Of a DNA stretch of 64,000 bases, positions 53,719 through 62,643 are shown piece after piece. Positions within the stretch are counted from its first letter, which is position 1; every line of letters begins with the position of its first letter. The position numbers and the translations under genes were made by a program. Origin of the DNA: Roseicyclus persicicus (GTDB lineage: Bacteria; Pseudomonadota; Alphaproteobacteria; Rhodobacterales; Rhodobacteraceae); the NCBI RefSeq assembly GCF_012395815.1, contig NZ_JAAZQQ010000002.1, positions 372,001-436,000 of the forward strand. Direction: 5' to 3'. The notes beneath the pieces are model-generated. The model searched no databases. It was not told where the DNA came from and worked only from the letters and a program-made list of their open reading frames with translations.

Positions 53719-54384
53719 ATGATGACGAAAACGGGGCGTGGAGCCTGCCTGGCGGTGGCAATGGCGCTGGCCCAGCCGGTCGCGGCGCAGGACTGGGCCG
53801 GCCCCTATCTCGGCCTGAGCGTCGGGCAGGCAACCGGATCGGCGACCCTGACCTCGGACGGGGCGACCTCGCCCTTTGGCACCGCGGATCTTTCGGGCAG
53901 CGTCGTGGCGATCACGGCGGGCCATGCCTGGCAGCTGGGCGACTGGGTCCTCGGGGCCGAGCTGTCTGCGGGCACGGCCGGGGCCAGCGGCCGTTTCACC
54001 CACCCCTCGGGCTCGGCGATGCGCTACGAGGACCAGGCGATGGCCACCGCCGGTCTGCGCGTCGGCTACGCCTTCGACCGCGTGCTCCTGTCGGCGACGG
54101 CCGGCTGGGCCGCCATCCGAACCGATTTCAGCTTCGACACCGCGCCGCCGGTGCGCAGCCTGACCTTCGAGGACGACCTGCGCGGCCACTATGTCGGGCT
54201 GTCGGTCGACCTCGCCCTCGATGCGGGCTGGGCGGTTCGGGCCGAGGCGCGCCGTTACGCGGGGCTGTCGGCCCGCAACCCCGCGGCGACCTTTCCCGGC
54301 GGCCCGCCCGTCATCACCCTGTCGGCGGCGACGCGCGACTACGACCGGAGCGAGGTCCGCCTATCCGTGCTGCGCCGGTTCTGA
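53719..54384 (+). CDS. outer-membrane beta-barrel protein
   Basis: A 221-residue protein with a signal peptide (residues about 1-23, ending AQPVAAQ) and a mature part starting [17 protein letters not shown], the common start of small alphaproteobacterial opacity-like barrels. Alternating hydrophobic strands ([29 protein letters not shown]) and the terminal Phe (SVLRRF) fit insertion by the BAM complex. An FNR-like box precedes it. The 3' end overlaps convergent lipB by 24 bases. Confidence 0.85.
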   Translation: MMTKTGRGACLAVAMALAQPVAAQDWAGPYLGLSVGQATGSATLTSDGATSPFGTADLSGSVVAITAGHAWQLGDWVLGAELSAGTAGASGRFTHPSGSAMRYEDQAMATAGLRVGYAFDRVLLSATAGWAAIRTDFSFDTAPPVRSLTFEDDLRGHYVGLSVDLALDAGWAVRAEARRYAGLSARNPAATFPGGPPVITLSAATRDYDRSEVRLSVLRRF

Positions 54385-55044
54385 GGCGCGGGGCAGCAGC
54401 GCCTCGAAGGTGGCGAACTGGCGCCGGAGCGCGAGGTCGAGGTCGTCCATCGTGACCGGCAGCCCGAGGTCGACCAGGCTCGTGACCCCGTGGCCGGTGA
54501 TGCCGCAGGGCACGATGCCGCCGAAATGCGACAGGTCGGGGTCGTGGTTCACCGAGATGCCGTGGAAGCTGACCCATTTCCTCAGCCGCACGCCGATGGC
54601 CGCGATCTTGTCCTCGCGCGGGGTGCCGTCGGGCAGGGGGGCCTTGTCGGGCCGGGCGACCCAGACGCCGACGCGCCCCGGCCGCACCTCGCCGCGGACG
54701 TTGAACTCGGCCAGCGCGGCGATCACCCACGCCTCCAGCGCGGCGACGAAGGCGCGCACGTCGCGGCCGCGGGCGTTGAGGTCGAGCATCACGTAGACCA
54801 CCCGCTGTCCGGGTCCGTGGTAGGTATACTGCCCGCCCCGCCGGGTCTGGAACACCGGGAAGCGGCCGGCGTCCTTCAGGTCCTCGGGCCGCGCCGAGGT
54901 GCCGGCGGTGTAGAGCGGCGGGTGTTCCAGCAGCCAGACCGCCTCGCCGGCCTCGCCGCGGGCGATGGCGTCCGCGCGCGCCTCCATCTCGGCCACGGCC
55001 TGCAGGTAGTCGACGGGGCTGTCCGAGGTGATCCACTCGACCAT
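54361..55044 (-). CDS. lipB: lipoyl(octanoyl) transferase
   Basis: A 227-residue LipB that transfers octanoate from acyl-carrier protein to lipoyl domains of pyruvate and oxoglutarate dehydrogenases. Motifs: [16 protein letters not shown] (about residues 69-84), the catalytic Lys in [14 protein letters not shown], and the catalytic Cys in [18 protein letters not shown] precedes the ATG. The last 24 bases overlap the barrel gene on the other strand. Confidence 0.95.
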   Translation of the reverse strand: MVEWITSDSPVDYLQAVAEMEARADAIARGEAGEAVWLLEHPPLYTAGTSARPEDLKDAGRFPVFQTRRGGQYTYHGPGQRVVYVMLDLNARGRDVRAFVAALEAWVIAALAEFNVRGEVRPGRVGVWVARPDKAPLPDGTPREDKIAAIGVRLRKWVSFHGISVNHDPDLSHFGGIVPCGITGHGVTSLVDLGLPVTMDDLDLALRRQFATFEALLPRASEPAQHG

Positions 55045-55057
55045 GGGGGGCCTTTCG

Positions 55058-55822
55058 TCAGCGCGGCAGCAGGCCCGCCGCCTTCAGCGCGGGGATATGC
55101 GCGCGCGACGCCGGAATGTCACCCCCCACCGTCATCGTCAGGACGGCGCGGTCGCCCTCGCGGCGCACGGCGGCGACGGCGTCGGTGGCCACCCAGTGCG
55201 AGCGGTGGACCCGCAGGCCCGGCACCGGCGCGGCCTCGCGGATCGCGTCGCCGAGGCGCATCAGCAGCATCGCCTCGCCACGGGTGGTCCGCACCCGGAC
55301 GTAGTGGTCCTCGACCGACAGCGCGACCAGCGCCCCCCGCCTGTCGACCGGCAGCCGGTCCAGCAGCGGCGGCGGCCCCGCCACGGCGGCCGGCTCGGCC
55401 CCGGGGCCGGCAAGCTGCAGCAGGAGGCTGGCGATCGCGGCGACCGCGAAGATCGCGCCAAGCGCCCCCGCCGCGCCGTGCGTGCCGGGCGCCCGGCCGA
55501 GCAGAGCAAGGTTCAGCGCGACCACCACCCCCGTGACCGCCAGCGCCGTGGCCAGCGTGATCGCCCCGATGCGCGCGGCGTGGCCCAGCCCCGACAGGCG
55601 CGGGCGCAACAGCACGTCCACCGCCGTGCCGGCCGCGTAGGTCGTCAGCACCACCGCGCCCCAGTAGCCCACCCGCGCCGCGGCGCCGAGGCTGTCGAGC
55701 GTGCCGAAGGGCCCCGCCAGCACCAGGAGCGCCGTCGCCCCCGCCAGCGCCGTCAGGGTGGCGGGCTGGCCCAGATGCGCCCGTATTTCACGAAGCGCGG
55801 ACTGCGGGGCGGGGCGGTTCAC
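55058..55822 (-). CDS. LytTR-domain regulator with membrane helices
   Basis: About 254 residues. Residues about 25-150 hold four hydrophobic helices; the C-terminal 100 residues are a LytTR DNA-binding domain ([40 protein letters not shown]). The GTG at 55822 ([18 protein letters not shown]) is preferred, because the only ATG-like longer start (55972) would overlap the divergent DUF2306 gene. lipB follows 13 bases downstream. Signal and targets unknown; a self-contained membrane sensor is likely. Confidence 0.82.
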   Translation of the reverse strand: MNRPAPQSALREIRAHLGQPATLTALAGATALLVLAGPFGTLDSLGAAARVGYWGAVVLTTYAAGTAVDVLLRPRLSGLGHAARIGAITLATALAVTGVVVALNLALLGRAPGTHGAAGALGAIFAVAAIASLLLQLAGPGAEPAAVAGPPPLLDRLPVDRRGALVALSVEDHYVRVRTTRGEAMLLMRLGDAIREAAPVPGLRVHRSHWVATDAVAAVRREGDRAVLTMTVGGDIPASRAHIPALKAAGLLPR

Positions 55823-55946
55823 GACGTCTGTCCGTTCCTTGCGCAGGCGCGCTGGCAGCGCGGCCCGGGGGTCTGTCAGGAGCCTGCCAAAGCTGCGCCG
55901 CCCCGGCAAGCCGGGCGCGCGCCCCGAGACCGGAGAGACCCCGCCG

Positions 55947-56453
55947 ATGACCCTTGCCCCGCTCGCCGACATGCCCCTTGCCCTGCACCTGCACCTCTGG
56001 CCCGCGCTGCTGGCGCTGGGACTCGGGCCGGTCGCCCTCTACCGCCGCCGCTGCGACGCGTGGCACAAGGCGGCGGGCTACGCCTGGGTCGCGGTCATGG
56101 CGCTGGTCGCCGGCAGCGCCTTCTGGCTGCAGGCCGGGGTTCTGCCGGTCGCCTTCGGCTTCGGGCCGATCCACCTGCTGTCGCTCGTGGTGCTGCACGG
56201 CCTGTGGCGCGGGGTCGCCGCGGCGCGGGCGGGCGACGTGGTGGCGCACCGCGGCTGGATGCGCGGGCTCTACTGGCAGGCGCTGATCCTGGCCGGCATC
56301 CTGACCCTGCTGCCCGGCCGGACGCTGAATGCCGTGCTGTTTCCCGGGCACCCCTGGGCCGGGGTCCTGGCCATCGCCGCGGTCGCCGCCGGGCTGGCCC
56401 TGCGGGGGTGGCGCGGGCGGCGCGGCGGGCCGGGGCGCAGAGCGGCGGGGTAA
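55947..56453 (+). CDS. DUF2306 membrane protein
   Basis: A 168-residue protein with four to five hydrophobic helices, resembling DUF2306: HLWPALLALGLGPVALYRRR, WHKAAGYAWVAVMA, IHLLSLVVL and HRGWMRGLYWQALILAG. Conserved His residues lie at helix ends, as in small heme- or quinone-linked membrane proteins. It is divergent from the LytTR-type regulator (124 bases between starts), which may regulate it. Function unknown. Confidence 0.8.
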   Translation: MTLAPLADMPLALHLHLWPALLALGLGPVALYRRRCDAWHKAAGYAWVAVMALVAGSAFWLQAGVLPVAFGFGPIHLLSLVVLHGLWRGVAAARAGDVVAHRGWMRGLYWQALILAGILTLLPGRTLNAVLFPGHPWAGVLAIAAVAAGLALRGWRGRRGGPGRRAAG

Positions 56454-56570
56454 GGTTTTCCCGATCCGCCGGGATTTCCGGCTGAGAGAGGGGCCGTCCT
56501 GTGGTAGTCTGTGACAAGATCGTGATCGGCCGCGCGTGTTGCGGCCAAGCACCACCTGGAGGGAAATGAC

Positions 56571-57878
56571 ATGTTTGCACGGTTCCTGACCTCGGCCAGC
56601 CTCGTGGCCGCCCTGGCCCTGACCCCCGCCGAGCGCGCCGAGGCCGACGCCGCCGAATTCCTCGGCGGTGCCCTGATCGGGGGCGTCATCGGCCACGCGC
56701 TGGCGACCCAGGGCAACCGCAACAACGGCGCCGGCACCACCACCCGCGTGGTGCGCCCCGGCATCCCCGCCACCCAGCAGGGCCGCGAGACGCAGCTGGC
56801 GCTGAACTACTTCGGCTTCAACGCCGGAGCGGTGGACGGCCAGATCGGCAACGGCACCCGCGCCGCGATCGAGCGTTACCAGCGTGCGATGGGCTATCCG
56901 GTGGATGGGCGCGAGTTCTCGTCCTACCAGTTCGACTACCTGATGGACGCCTACTACTGGGCGCAGAACGGCGGCTCGGCGCAGACCGGGCTGGCGGGCC
57001 AGCCGCTCCTGTTCGCCTACCGCGACAGCCGCGAGGGCCGGATGCTGCCCGCCGCCGCGCCGCAGCCGGTCGCCCCGCAGCCGCCCGCGACGACGGTCAT
57101 CGTGAACCCGCAGCCGGGCCTGCCCGCGCCCACGGTCTCGGCCTCGGCGACGCCGGCGGTGCCGAATCTCTTTGCCAACGCCGCGCCCACCGTGTCGCTG
57201 GCCAACACCTGCAACGGGGTCATGCTGCAGACCTCGACCAATGGCGGCTACGTGACGCTCGCCACCATGACCGACCCCGACTTCGCCCTGTCCGAGCAGT
57301 TCTGCGTCGCCCGCACCTACGCCATGGCCCGCGGCGAGGAGCTGATGCGCGGCATCGTCGGCCTGACGCCGCAGCAGATCAGCGCCCAGTGCACCCAGTT
57401 CGCCGACATGCTGTCGGCGCAGGTCGAGCTCGCCTCGGTCTCGGGGCAGGGCGAGGTGGTGCCGCAGGTCGCGGGCATCGCCACTTCGGCGGGCGTGCCG
57501 CTGGCCGACCTCGCCGCCACGGCCCGGGTCTGCCTGTCGGTCGGCTACGCGCAGGACAACATGCGCATGGCCGTCGCCTCGACCCTGATGCTTGTCACGC
57601 TGGGCGAGCCGGCCTACGGCGAGCTGATGGGCCACCACCTGCGCGAGGGCTTCGGCACCGCCGAGCGCCCCGACCTGGCGATGGCCTGGTACAACGCCGC
57701 GCTGACCTCGCTGGAGCAGGGCGCGCAGCCCGCCTTCATGCCCGGCCAGCCCGAGCGCACCATGCTGCTGCGGCAGGCCACGATGCGGATGCAGTCCCAG
57801 CCGGTCGCGGTGCCGGTGCCGGCGGCGCAGCCCGTCCCGGCGCAGCCGGCGCTGCCGACCTTCCGCGTCAACCAGTAA
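56571..57878 (+). CDS. peptidoglycan-binding-domain protein
   Basis: A 435-residue secreted protein. A signal peptide (residues about 1-26) is followed by EFLGGALIGGVIGHALATQG, a Gly-rich segment, and a PG_binding_1 domain (about residues 66-105: TQLALNYFGFNAGAVDGQIG, NGTRAAIERYQ). A Pro/Ala-rich linker leads to an uncharacterised C-terminal region with four Cys. It should bind the cell wall in the periplasm. GGAGGG precedes the ATG; a terminator follows. Confidence 0.87.
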   Translation: MFARFLTSASLVAALALTPAERAEADAAEFLGGALIGGVIGHALATQGNRNNGAGTTTRVVRPGIPATQQGRETQLALNYFGFNAGAVDGQIGNGTRAAIERYQRAMGYPVDGREFSSYQFDYLMDAYYWAQNGGSAQTGLAGQPLLFAYRDSREGRMLPAAAPQPVAPQPPATTVIVNPQPGLPAPTVSASATPAVPNLFANAAPTVSLANTCNGVMLQTSTNGGYVTLATMTDPDFALSEQFCVARTYAMARGEELMRGIVGLTPQQISAQCTQFADMLSAQVELASVSGQGEVVPQVAGIATSAGVPLADLAATARVCLSVGYAQDNMRMAVASTLMLVTLGEPAYGELMGHHLREGFGTAERPDLAMAWYNAALTSLEQGAQPAFMPGQPERTMLLRQATMRMQSQPVAVPVPAAQPVPAQPALPTFRVNQ

Positions 57879-57902
57879 CGCCGGCCCCCCGGCCGGCGCC
57901 CA

Positions 57903-57930
57903 CGGGCCCCCCGCGCGGGGGCCCGTTTCC
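57903..57930 (+). terminator. Rho-independent terminator after the peptidoglycan-binding gene
   Basis: A 9-bp perfect stem (57903-57911 with 57917-57925) is followed by TTTCCGTT. The T-tract is short. Confidence 0.7.
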
Positions 57931-57967
57931 GTTCCGGGGGCGCCCGAAAAAATCCGCCCGCCCCCTC

Positions 57968-57996
57968 TTCACAAGCCCCAACGCCTCGGCTAAACG
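57968..57996 (+). promoter_or_regulatory. possible promoter of tRNA-Leu
   Basis: TTCACA (57968-57973) and TAAACG (57991-57996) are 17 bases apart and end 20 bases before the tRNA. The match to the sigma-70 consensus is moderate. Confidence 0.35.
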
Positions 57997-58016
57997 ACCG
58001 CGACTACCTGACACGT

Positions 58017-58103
58017 GCGGTCGTGGCGGAATTGGTAGACGCGCAGCGTTGAGGTCGCTGTGGGGTAACTCCCGTGGAAGTTCGAGTCTTCTCGACCGCA
58101 CCA
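58017..58103 (+). tRNA. tRNA-Leu (anticodon GAG)
   Basis: An 87-base class II tRNA with encoded CCA. The acceptor stem pairs GCGGTCG with CGACCGC; the anticodon stem CAGCG/CGCTG encloses TTGAGGT, anticodon GAG; a variable arm follows (TGGGGTAACTCCCGT), then TTCGAGT of the T loop. It reads CTC/CTT leucine codons. It lies alone between two protein genes. Confidence 0.96.
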
Positions 58104-58228
58104 TTCTCTCTCTCCAGTGCCGGACAGGGGCCCTTGCGCCCAGGCGGGCCCGTGCCCGCGCTGACCCCGTGACAGCGCCGCGCCGCTGTGCATAGTCCGC
58201 CCCCGGGACAATCAGGGGAGACCATCAC

Positions 58229-59071
58229 ATGCGTTTCATGCGGATCGGAGAGGCCGGGGCCGAGCGACCGGCGATGCTGGCACAGGACGGGACCTGGCGG
58301 GACATCTCGCGGCTGGTGCCCGATCTCGGGCCCGAGACCCTCGCCACGGCGGCCGAGGTGCTGGCCGGGGCGGACCTGTCGCTGCTGCCGGCGCTCTCGC
58401 CCGACAGCCAGCGCGTCGGCCCCCCGATCGCGCGTCCGCGCAACATCTGGTGCATCGGGCTGAACTATTCCGACCACGCCGCCGAGGCGGGGATGGCCGT
58501 GCCGGCCGAGCCGATCCTGTTCACCAAGCCCGGCAGCACGCTGTCCGGGCCGACCGACCCGATCCTGCGCCCGGCCCATGCGCGCAAACTCGACTGGGAG
58601 GTCGAGCTGGGCGTGGTCATCGGCAAGCCCGCGCTGGGCATCGCCGAGGCCGACGCGATGGATCACGTCTTCGGTTACGTCGCGGCCAACGACGTGTCGG
58701 AACGCGAATGGCAGATCGAGCGCGGCGGCCAGTGGTCCAAGGGCAAGGGCTACCCGTCCTTCTGCCCCGTCGGCCCGCTGCTGGTCACCCGCGACGAGGT
58801 GCCCGACCCGCAGGCGCTGGCGATGGAGCTGACCGTGAACGGCGCGGTGATGCAGAAGGGCACGACCGCGACCATGGTGTTCGGCGTCGCCCATATCGTC
58901 GCCTACCTCAGCCGCTTCGTGCTGCTGGAACCCGGCGACCTGATCGTCACCGGCACGCCGCCCGGCGTCGGCATGGGCTTCAAGCCGCCGCGCTACCTCA
59001 AGGGCGGCGACGTGGTCGAGCTGACGGTCGAGGGTCTGGGGCGGCAGCGCACCGTGGTGCAGGACGTCTGA
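58229..59071 (+). CDS. fumarylacetoacetate-hydrolase-family protein
   Basis: A 280-residue FAH-family enzyme. Family motifs: IGLNYSDHAAEAG (about residues 75-87), the metal-site Glu residues in DWEVELGVVIGKPA (about residues 122-135), GYVAANDVSEREWQ and TGTPPGVGMG. Members act as acylpyruvases, ureidoglycolate lyases or oxaloacetate decarboxylases; the sequence does not decide. GGGGAG lies about ten bases before the first ATG. It is convergent with the exporter gene. Confidence 0.9.
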   Translation: MRFMRIGEAGAERPAMLAQDGTWRDISRLVPDLGPETLATAAEVLAGADLSLLPALSPDSQRVGPPIARPRNIWCIGLNYSDHAAEAGMAVPAEPILFTKPGSTLSGPTDPILRPAHARKLDWEVELGVVIGKPALGIAEADAMDHVFGYVAANDVSEREWQIERGGQWSKGKGYPSFCPVGPLLVTRDEVPDPQALAMELTVNGAVMQKGTTATMVFGVAHIVAYLSRFVLLEPGDLIVTGTPPGVGMGFKPPRYLKGGDVVELTVEGLGRQRTVVQDV

Positions 59072-59077
59072 CGCAGG

Positions 59078-60973
59078 TCAGAGCGGGGGCAGCACGCCGG
59101 CCGACTGCAGCGCCTCGAGCCGCGCATAGGCGCCGTTCGCGGCCATCAGCTCGGCGTGGCTGCCCTGCTCGATGACCCGGCCCTTGTCGAGCACGAGGAT
59201 CCGGTCGGCGTCGCGGATCGTCGACAGCCGGTGCGCGATGACAAGGGTCGTGCGCCCGGCGCTCAGCCGCTTCAGCGCCTCCTGCACCAGCTGCTCGGAC
59301 CGCGCGTCCAGCGCCGAGGTCGGCTCGTCCAAGAGCAGGATCGGCGCGGCCTTGAGCATCGCGCGGGCGATGGCCACCCGCTGGCGCTGCCCGCCCGACA
59401 GCGCCGAGCCGCGCGGGCCGACCGGCGTGTCGAGGCCCAGCGGCAAGGCGTCGGCGAACTCCAGCACCGAGGCGGCCTCGGCCGCGGCGCGGACCTCCTC
59501 GGGCGTGGCGTCGAGCCGCCCCAGCCGGATGTTCCCGGCTATGGTCGTGTCGAACAGCGCCGTCTCCTGCCCCACCACCGCGATCGCGTCGCGCAGGCCG
59601 TCGAGGTCGAGCGCCCCGATCTCGGTGCCGGCCAGCGTGATCCGCCCCCCGGCCGGATCGACCAGCCGCGTGAGCAGGCCGAAGACCGTGGTCTTGCCCG
59701 CGCCGGACGGGCCGACGATGGCCGTGGTCCGCTCCGCCTCGGCGGTGAAGCTGAGGCCGCGCAGCACCGGCGTGCCCTCGTAGCCGAACTCCACGTCCTC
59801 GAAGCGGATCTCGCCCGGCACCACGGGGCGGGGATTGGCCGGCGGCAGGATCGTCGGCCGCGCCTCCAGCACCTCGTAGAGCCGTTCCAGCGACGCCAGC
59901 CCCGCCTGCAGCTGCCCCGCGATGTTCGACAGCCGCCGGAGCGGGTCGAAGATCAGCGCGAGTGCGGTGAAGAAGGACATGAACTGCCCCACCGTCTTTT
60001 CGCCCGCGATGATCTGCGCGCCGCCGTAGTAGAGCACTGCCACGAAGCCCGCGGCCGCGATGATGTCGATCATCGCGGGGTTGGCCGCCATCCCGCGCTG
60101 GGCGCGGATCGCCTGTTTCAGGAAGTGGCCGACCTCGGCGCCGAAGCGGTCGGTCTCGTGGCGCTCCAGCCGGTTCAGCTTGATCGACTGGATGCCGTGG
60201 AACATCTCGTCGAGCTGCCCCGACAGCCGCGCCGCCGCCTCGCGGCTGGCCGTCGTCGTGGTGCGGATGTAGCGCTGCAGCGCGACCACCGGCAGCACCA
60301 GCAGCGGCAGGCCGATCAGCGCCAGCAGCGTCCAGCGCCAGTCGTTGACGAACATCACCGTCAGCAGCGACACGAAGGTGATCGTGTCGCGCCCGAGCGA
60401 CATCACCACGTTCGACGCCAGCCCCTGCAGCGCCAGCGTGTCGCCGCGCACCCGCTCGATCAGCGCGCCGGGCGGGGTGTCGCGGAAATAGCCGAGGTCG
60501 AGCGACAGCAGGTGGCCGACCAGCCGCGACTGCAGCCCGGTCGTCACTTTCAGGCCCACCGCCACCACGATCAGCCGCTGCCCGAAGCCCGCCACCGCGC
60601 GCAGGACGAAGACCCCGGAAATCGCCAGCGCGACCCAGCCGACGCCCGACATGCTGCCGGCCGAGAACAGGTCGTCGAACAGCGGCTGGATCAGGTAGGC
60701 GAAGGCCCCCAGCGCCGCGCCCTCGACGCTCATCAGCAGCGCGGCGAACAAGAGCCGCGGCCAGTAGGCCGAGACATGCTCGCGCCAGAGCCGGCCGATC
60801 AGGCGACCGGCGGGCGCGACGGGGCGCGCGGGCGGCGTGGTGAGGGGGGACGGGTCTTGCAGGGCGGTCCGCTCCGGCGGCTGGGGGCTGGTCCATGCGG
60901 GTGGGTTCCCGCTTACGCGATGGCGGCGGTGCAGACAAGCGAGGCCCGCCGCGCTGCCCCAATCCCGCCGCAA
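59078..60973 (-). CDS. MsbA-type ABC exporter (permease-ATPase fusion)
   Basis: About 630 residues. An N-terminal six-helix exporter domain (FDDLFSAGSMSGVGWVALAI and following) is fused to an ATPase domain: Walker A GPSGAGKTT, Q loop, signature LSGGQRQR, Walker B ILLLDEPTSALD and the switch VIAHRLST. It probably flips lipids or lipid A, or exports drugs. The start is unclear: there is no in-frame ATG; TTG 60973 is the only clear start in frame, and a CTG near 60862 is also possible. It is divergent from the second Hint gene. Confidence 0.9.
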   Translation of the reverse strand: MRRDWGSAAGLACLHRRHRVSGNPPAWTSPQPPERTALQDPSPLTTPPARPVAPAGRLIGRLWREHVSAYWPRLLFAALLMSVEGAALGAFAYLIQPLFDDLFSAGSMSGVGWVALAISGVFVLRAVAGFGQRLIVVAVGLKVTTGLQSRLVGHLLSLDLGYFRDTPPGALIERVRGDTLALQGLASNVVMSLGRDTITFVSLLTVMFVNDWRWTLLALIGLPLLVLPVVALQRYIRTTTTASREAAARLSGQLDEMFHGIQSIKLNRLERHETDRFGAEVGHFLKQAIRAQRGMAANPAMIDIIAAAGFVAVLYYGGAQIIAGEKTVGQFMSFFTALALIFDPLRRLSNIAGQLQAGLASLERLYEVLEARPTILPPANPRPVVPGEIRFEDVEFGYEGTPVLRGLSFTAEAERTTAIVGPSGAGKTTVFGLLTRLVDPAGGRITLAGTEIGALDLDGLRDAIAVVGQETALFDTTIAGNIRLGRLDATPEEVRAAAEAASVLEFADALPLGLDTPVGPRGSALSGGQRQRVAIARAMLKAAPILLLDEPTSALDARSEQLVQEALKRLSAGRTTLVIAHRLSTIRDADRILVLDKGRVIEQGSHAELMAANGAYARLEALQSAGVLPPL

Positions 60974-61048
60974 TCGGTCCGCATTCCTGCCCCGGACATT
61001 GACGTAGCGTTACCGTCAGCCTGAAGCTGCCATGAGGGATAGCCTGCC

Positions 61049-61699
61049 ATGTCTGCCCCGATCTTCCGCGTCGGTTTCGAGGGAAGCAGCCCCGCCGACC
61101 TTGCCCCCGACGTCGATGGCGTCACCGTCCTGCCGGTCCGCGGCCTCGGCATCGGTTTCGTCGCCGGCGTTCGCATCGCCACGCCGATGGGCTATGTCGC
61201 GGTCGAGCGGCTCGCGGCCGGCGACGCGGTGCTGACGGCCGACGGTCGCCACGCGCGGCTGGCCTGGGTCGGCAGCAGTTGCGTCGCGGGGCGCGGCGCC
61301 CATGCGCCGGTCCGGTTCGAGACCGGGACGCTGGACAACATCCGGCCGCTGCGGCTGGGCCAGGGGCACCGGCTGCGGGTGACGGGGCTGCGCGCCGACC
61401 TCCTGTTCGACGCCAGCGCCGTGTTCGGGCTGGCGCGGAGCTTCGTCAACGGCGAGGACGTGGTGGTCGAGCCGCCCGCCGAGACGGTGACCTACGTGCA
61501 CCTGATGTGCGCCCGCCGCGAGGTCGTGCTGGCCGAGAACGTGCCCTGCGAGACGCTGCCGCCAGGCCCCGACGGGCTGGAGCGGATCGAGGCGATGATG
61601 CGGCTGGCCGGAGCCGGGGCCGGGGCGCGGCCCGCGGCCTTCGCCATCGGCGACGGCGAGCGCGGCGCCCTGTCGTCCGCGCCCGACCGCGACGCCTGA
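61049..61699 (+). CDS. Hint-domain protein with degenerate nucleophile site
   Basis: A 216-residue protein. From about residue 31 it aligns with the Hint_2 fold: GIGFVAGVRIAT, VERLAAGDAVLTADGRHARL, GTLDNIRPLRLGQGHRLRV and the YVHLMCARREVVLAEN strand. Where the family has CFxxGT it reads GFVAGV, so neither Cys nor Ser is present. The His-Arg block is retained. No signal peptide. Length is near the minimum for the fold. It is the second such protein in the window and unlikely to self-cleave. Confidence 0.8.
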   Translation: MSAPIFRVGFEGSSPADLAPDVDGVTVLPVRGLGIGFVAGVRIATPMGYVAVERLAAGDAVLTADGRHARLAWVGSSCVAGRGAHAPVRFETGTLDNIRPLRLGQGHRLRVTGLRADLLFDASAVFGLARSFVNGEDVVVEPPAETVTYVHLMCARREVVLAENVPCETLPPGPDGLERIEAMMRLAGAGAGARPAAFAIGDGERGALSSAPDRDA

Positions 61700-61709
61700 G
61701 CCCGCGCCC

Positions 61710-62639
61710 TCAGCCCAGGACCCAGATCCAGGCCGAGGCGGTCAGGATCGTCAGCGCCGTGCCGATCAGGATCGACGACGCCACCACGCGCCGCGCCACG
61801 CCGTACATGTCCGCGAAGATGTAGGTGTTGACCCCCGGCGCCATCGCCGCCGTCAGCACCGCGCCGCGCAGCTGCTCCTGCGTGAGCCCGCCCACGGTGC
61901 TGCCGAGCCCCCAGGCGATGGCCGGGTGCAGCACGAGCGAGACGCCGCAGATCAGCGCGATCACGCCCGCGTCGCCCTCGGGCTTGTAGCGGCAGAGCAC
62001 GCCGCCCAGCCCGAACAGCGCCGCCGGCAGCGCGGCGCGGATCATCAGCTCCAGCGCCTCGTCGACGACGGCCGGGATCGGCAGCCCCGACAGGTTCACC
62101 GCGAAGCCCAGCCCGATTCCGATCATCAGCGCGTTGCTGAAGATCGCGCGGGTCACGGTGACGGCCAGCTTCGCCCCGCCGGCCTCGGCGCGGACGATCT
62201 CCATCGCCACGATCCCGAGCAGGTAGCAGAACGGCGCGTGCACCGCGACGATGGCGTAGTTCGGCCCCAGGCTTTCGATGCCGTAGGCGCGTTCCCCGAT
62301 GGCGAGGCCCAGCAGCACCGAATTGGCGAAGAGCGCGCAGAACCCGATCGCCACGCTGTCGGTCCAGGGCCGCCCGAACATCAGCCGCGCCCCGAACATC
62401 GCGGCGAAGAAGCTGACGGTGGAGCCCGCGTAGTAGCTGGCCAGCAGCGCGAGGTCGAAATCGGCGCCGAGGTCCAGCGTGGCGATGGCCGAGAACAGCA
62501 GGCAGGGAATGGCGAATTTCTGGGTGAAGCTCATCAGCCCGTCGACCGCGGCGTGCGAGAACATCCCGCGCCAGACGGCCAGGTAGCCCGCGCCCACGAC
62601 GAGGAAGACGGGCAGCACGATGGCAAGGATGTCGCCCAC
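61710..62639 (-). CDS. AEC-family transporter
   Basis: A 309-residue membrane protein with ten hydrophobic segments, as in the auxin efflux carrier family: VFLVVGAGYLAVWRGMFSHA at the start, FTQKFAIPCLLFSAIA, and NVLFADxYGV-like TYIFADMYGVARRVVASSIL near the end. Bacterial members transport malate or other organic acids. It is the last gene of a three-gene minus-strand group (tatD, MBL, AEC; gaps of four bases). Substrate unknown. Confidence 0.9.
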   Translation of the reverse strand: MGDILAIVLPVFLVVGAGYLAVWRGMFSHAAVDGLMSFTQKFAIPCLLFSAIATLDLGADFDLALLASYYAGSTVSFFAAMFGARLMFGRPWTDSVAIGFCALFANSVLLGLAIGERAYGIESLGPNYAIVAVHAPFCYLLGIVAMEIVRAEAGGAKLAVTVTRAIFSNALMIGIGLGFAVNLSGLPIPAVVDEALELMIRAALPAALFGLGGVLCRYKPEGDAGVIALICGVSLVLHPAIAWGLGSTVGGLTQEQLRGAVLTAAMAPGVNTYIFADMYGVARRVVASSILIGTALTILTASAWIWVLG

Positions 62640-62643
62640 CCGT

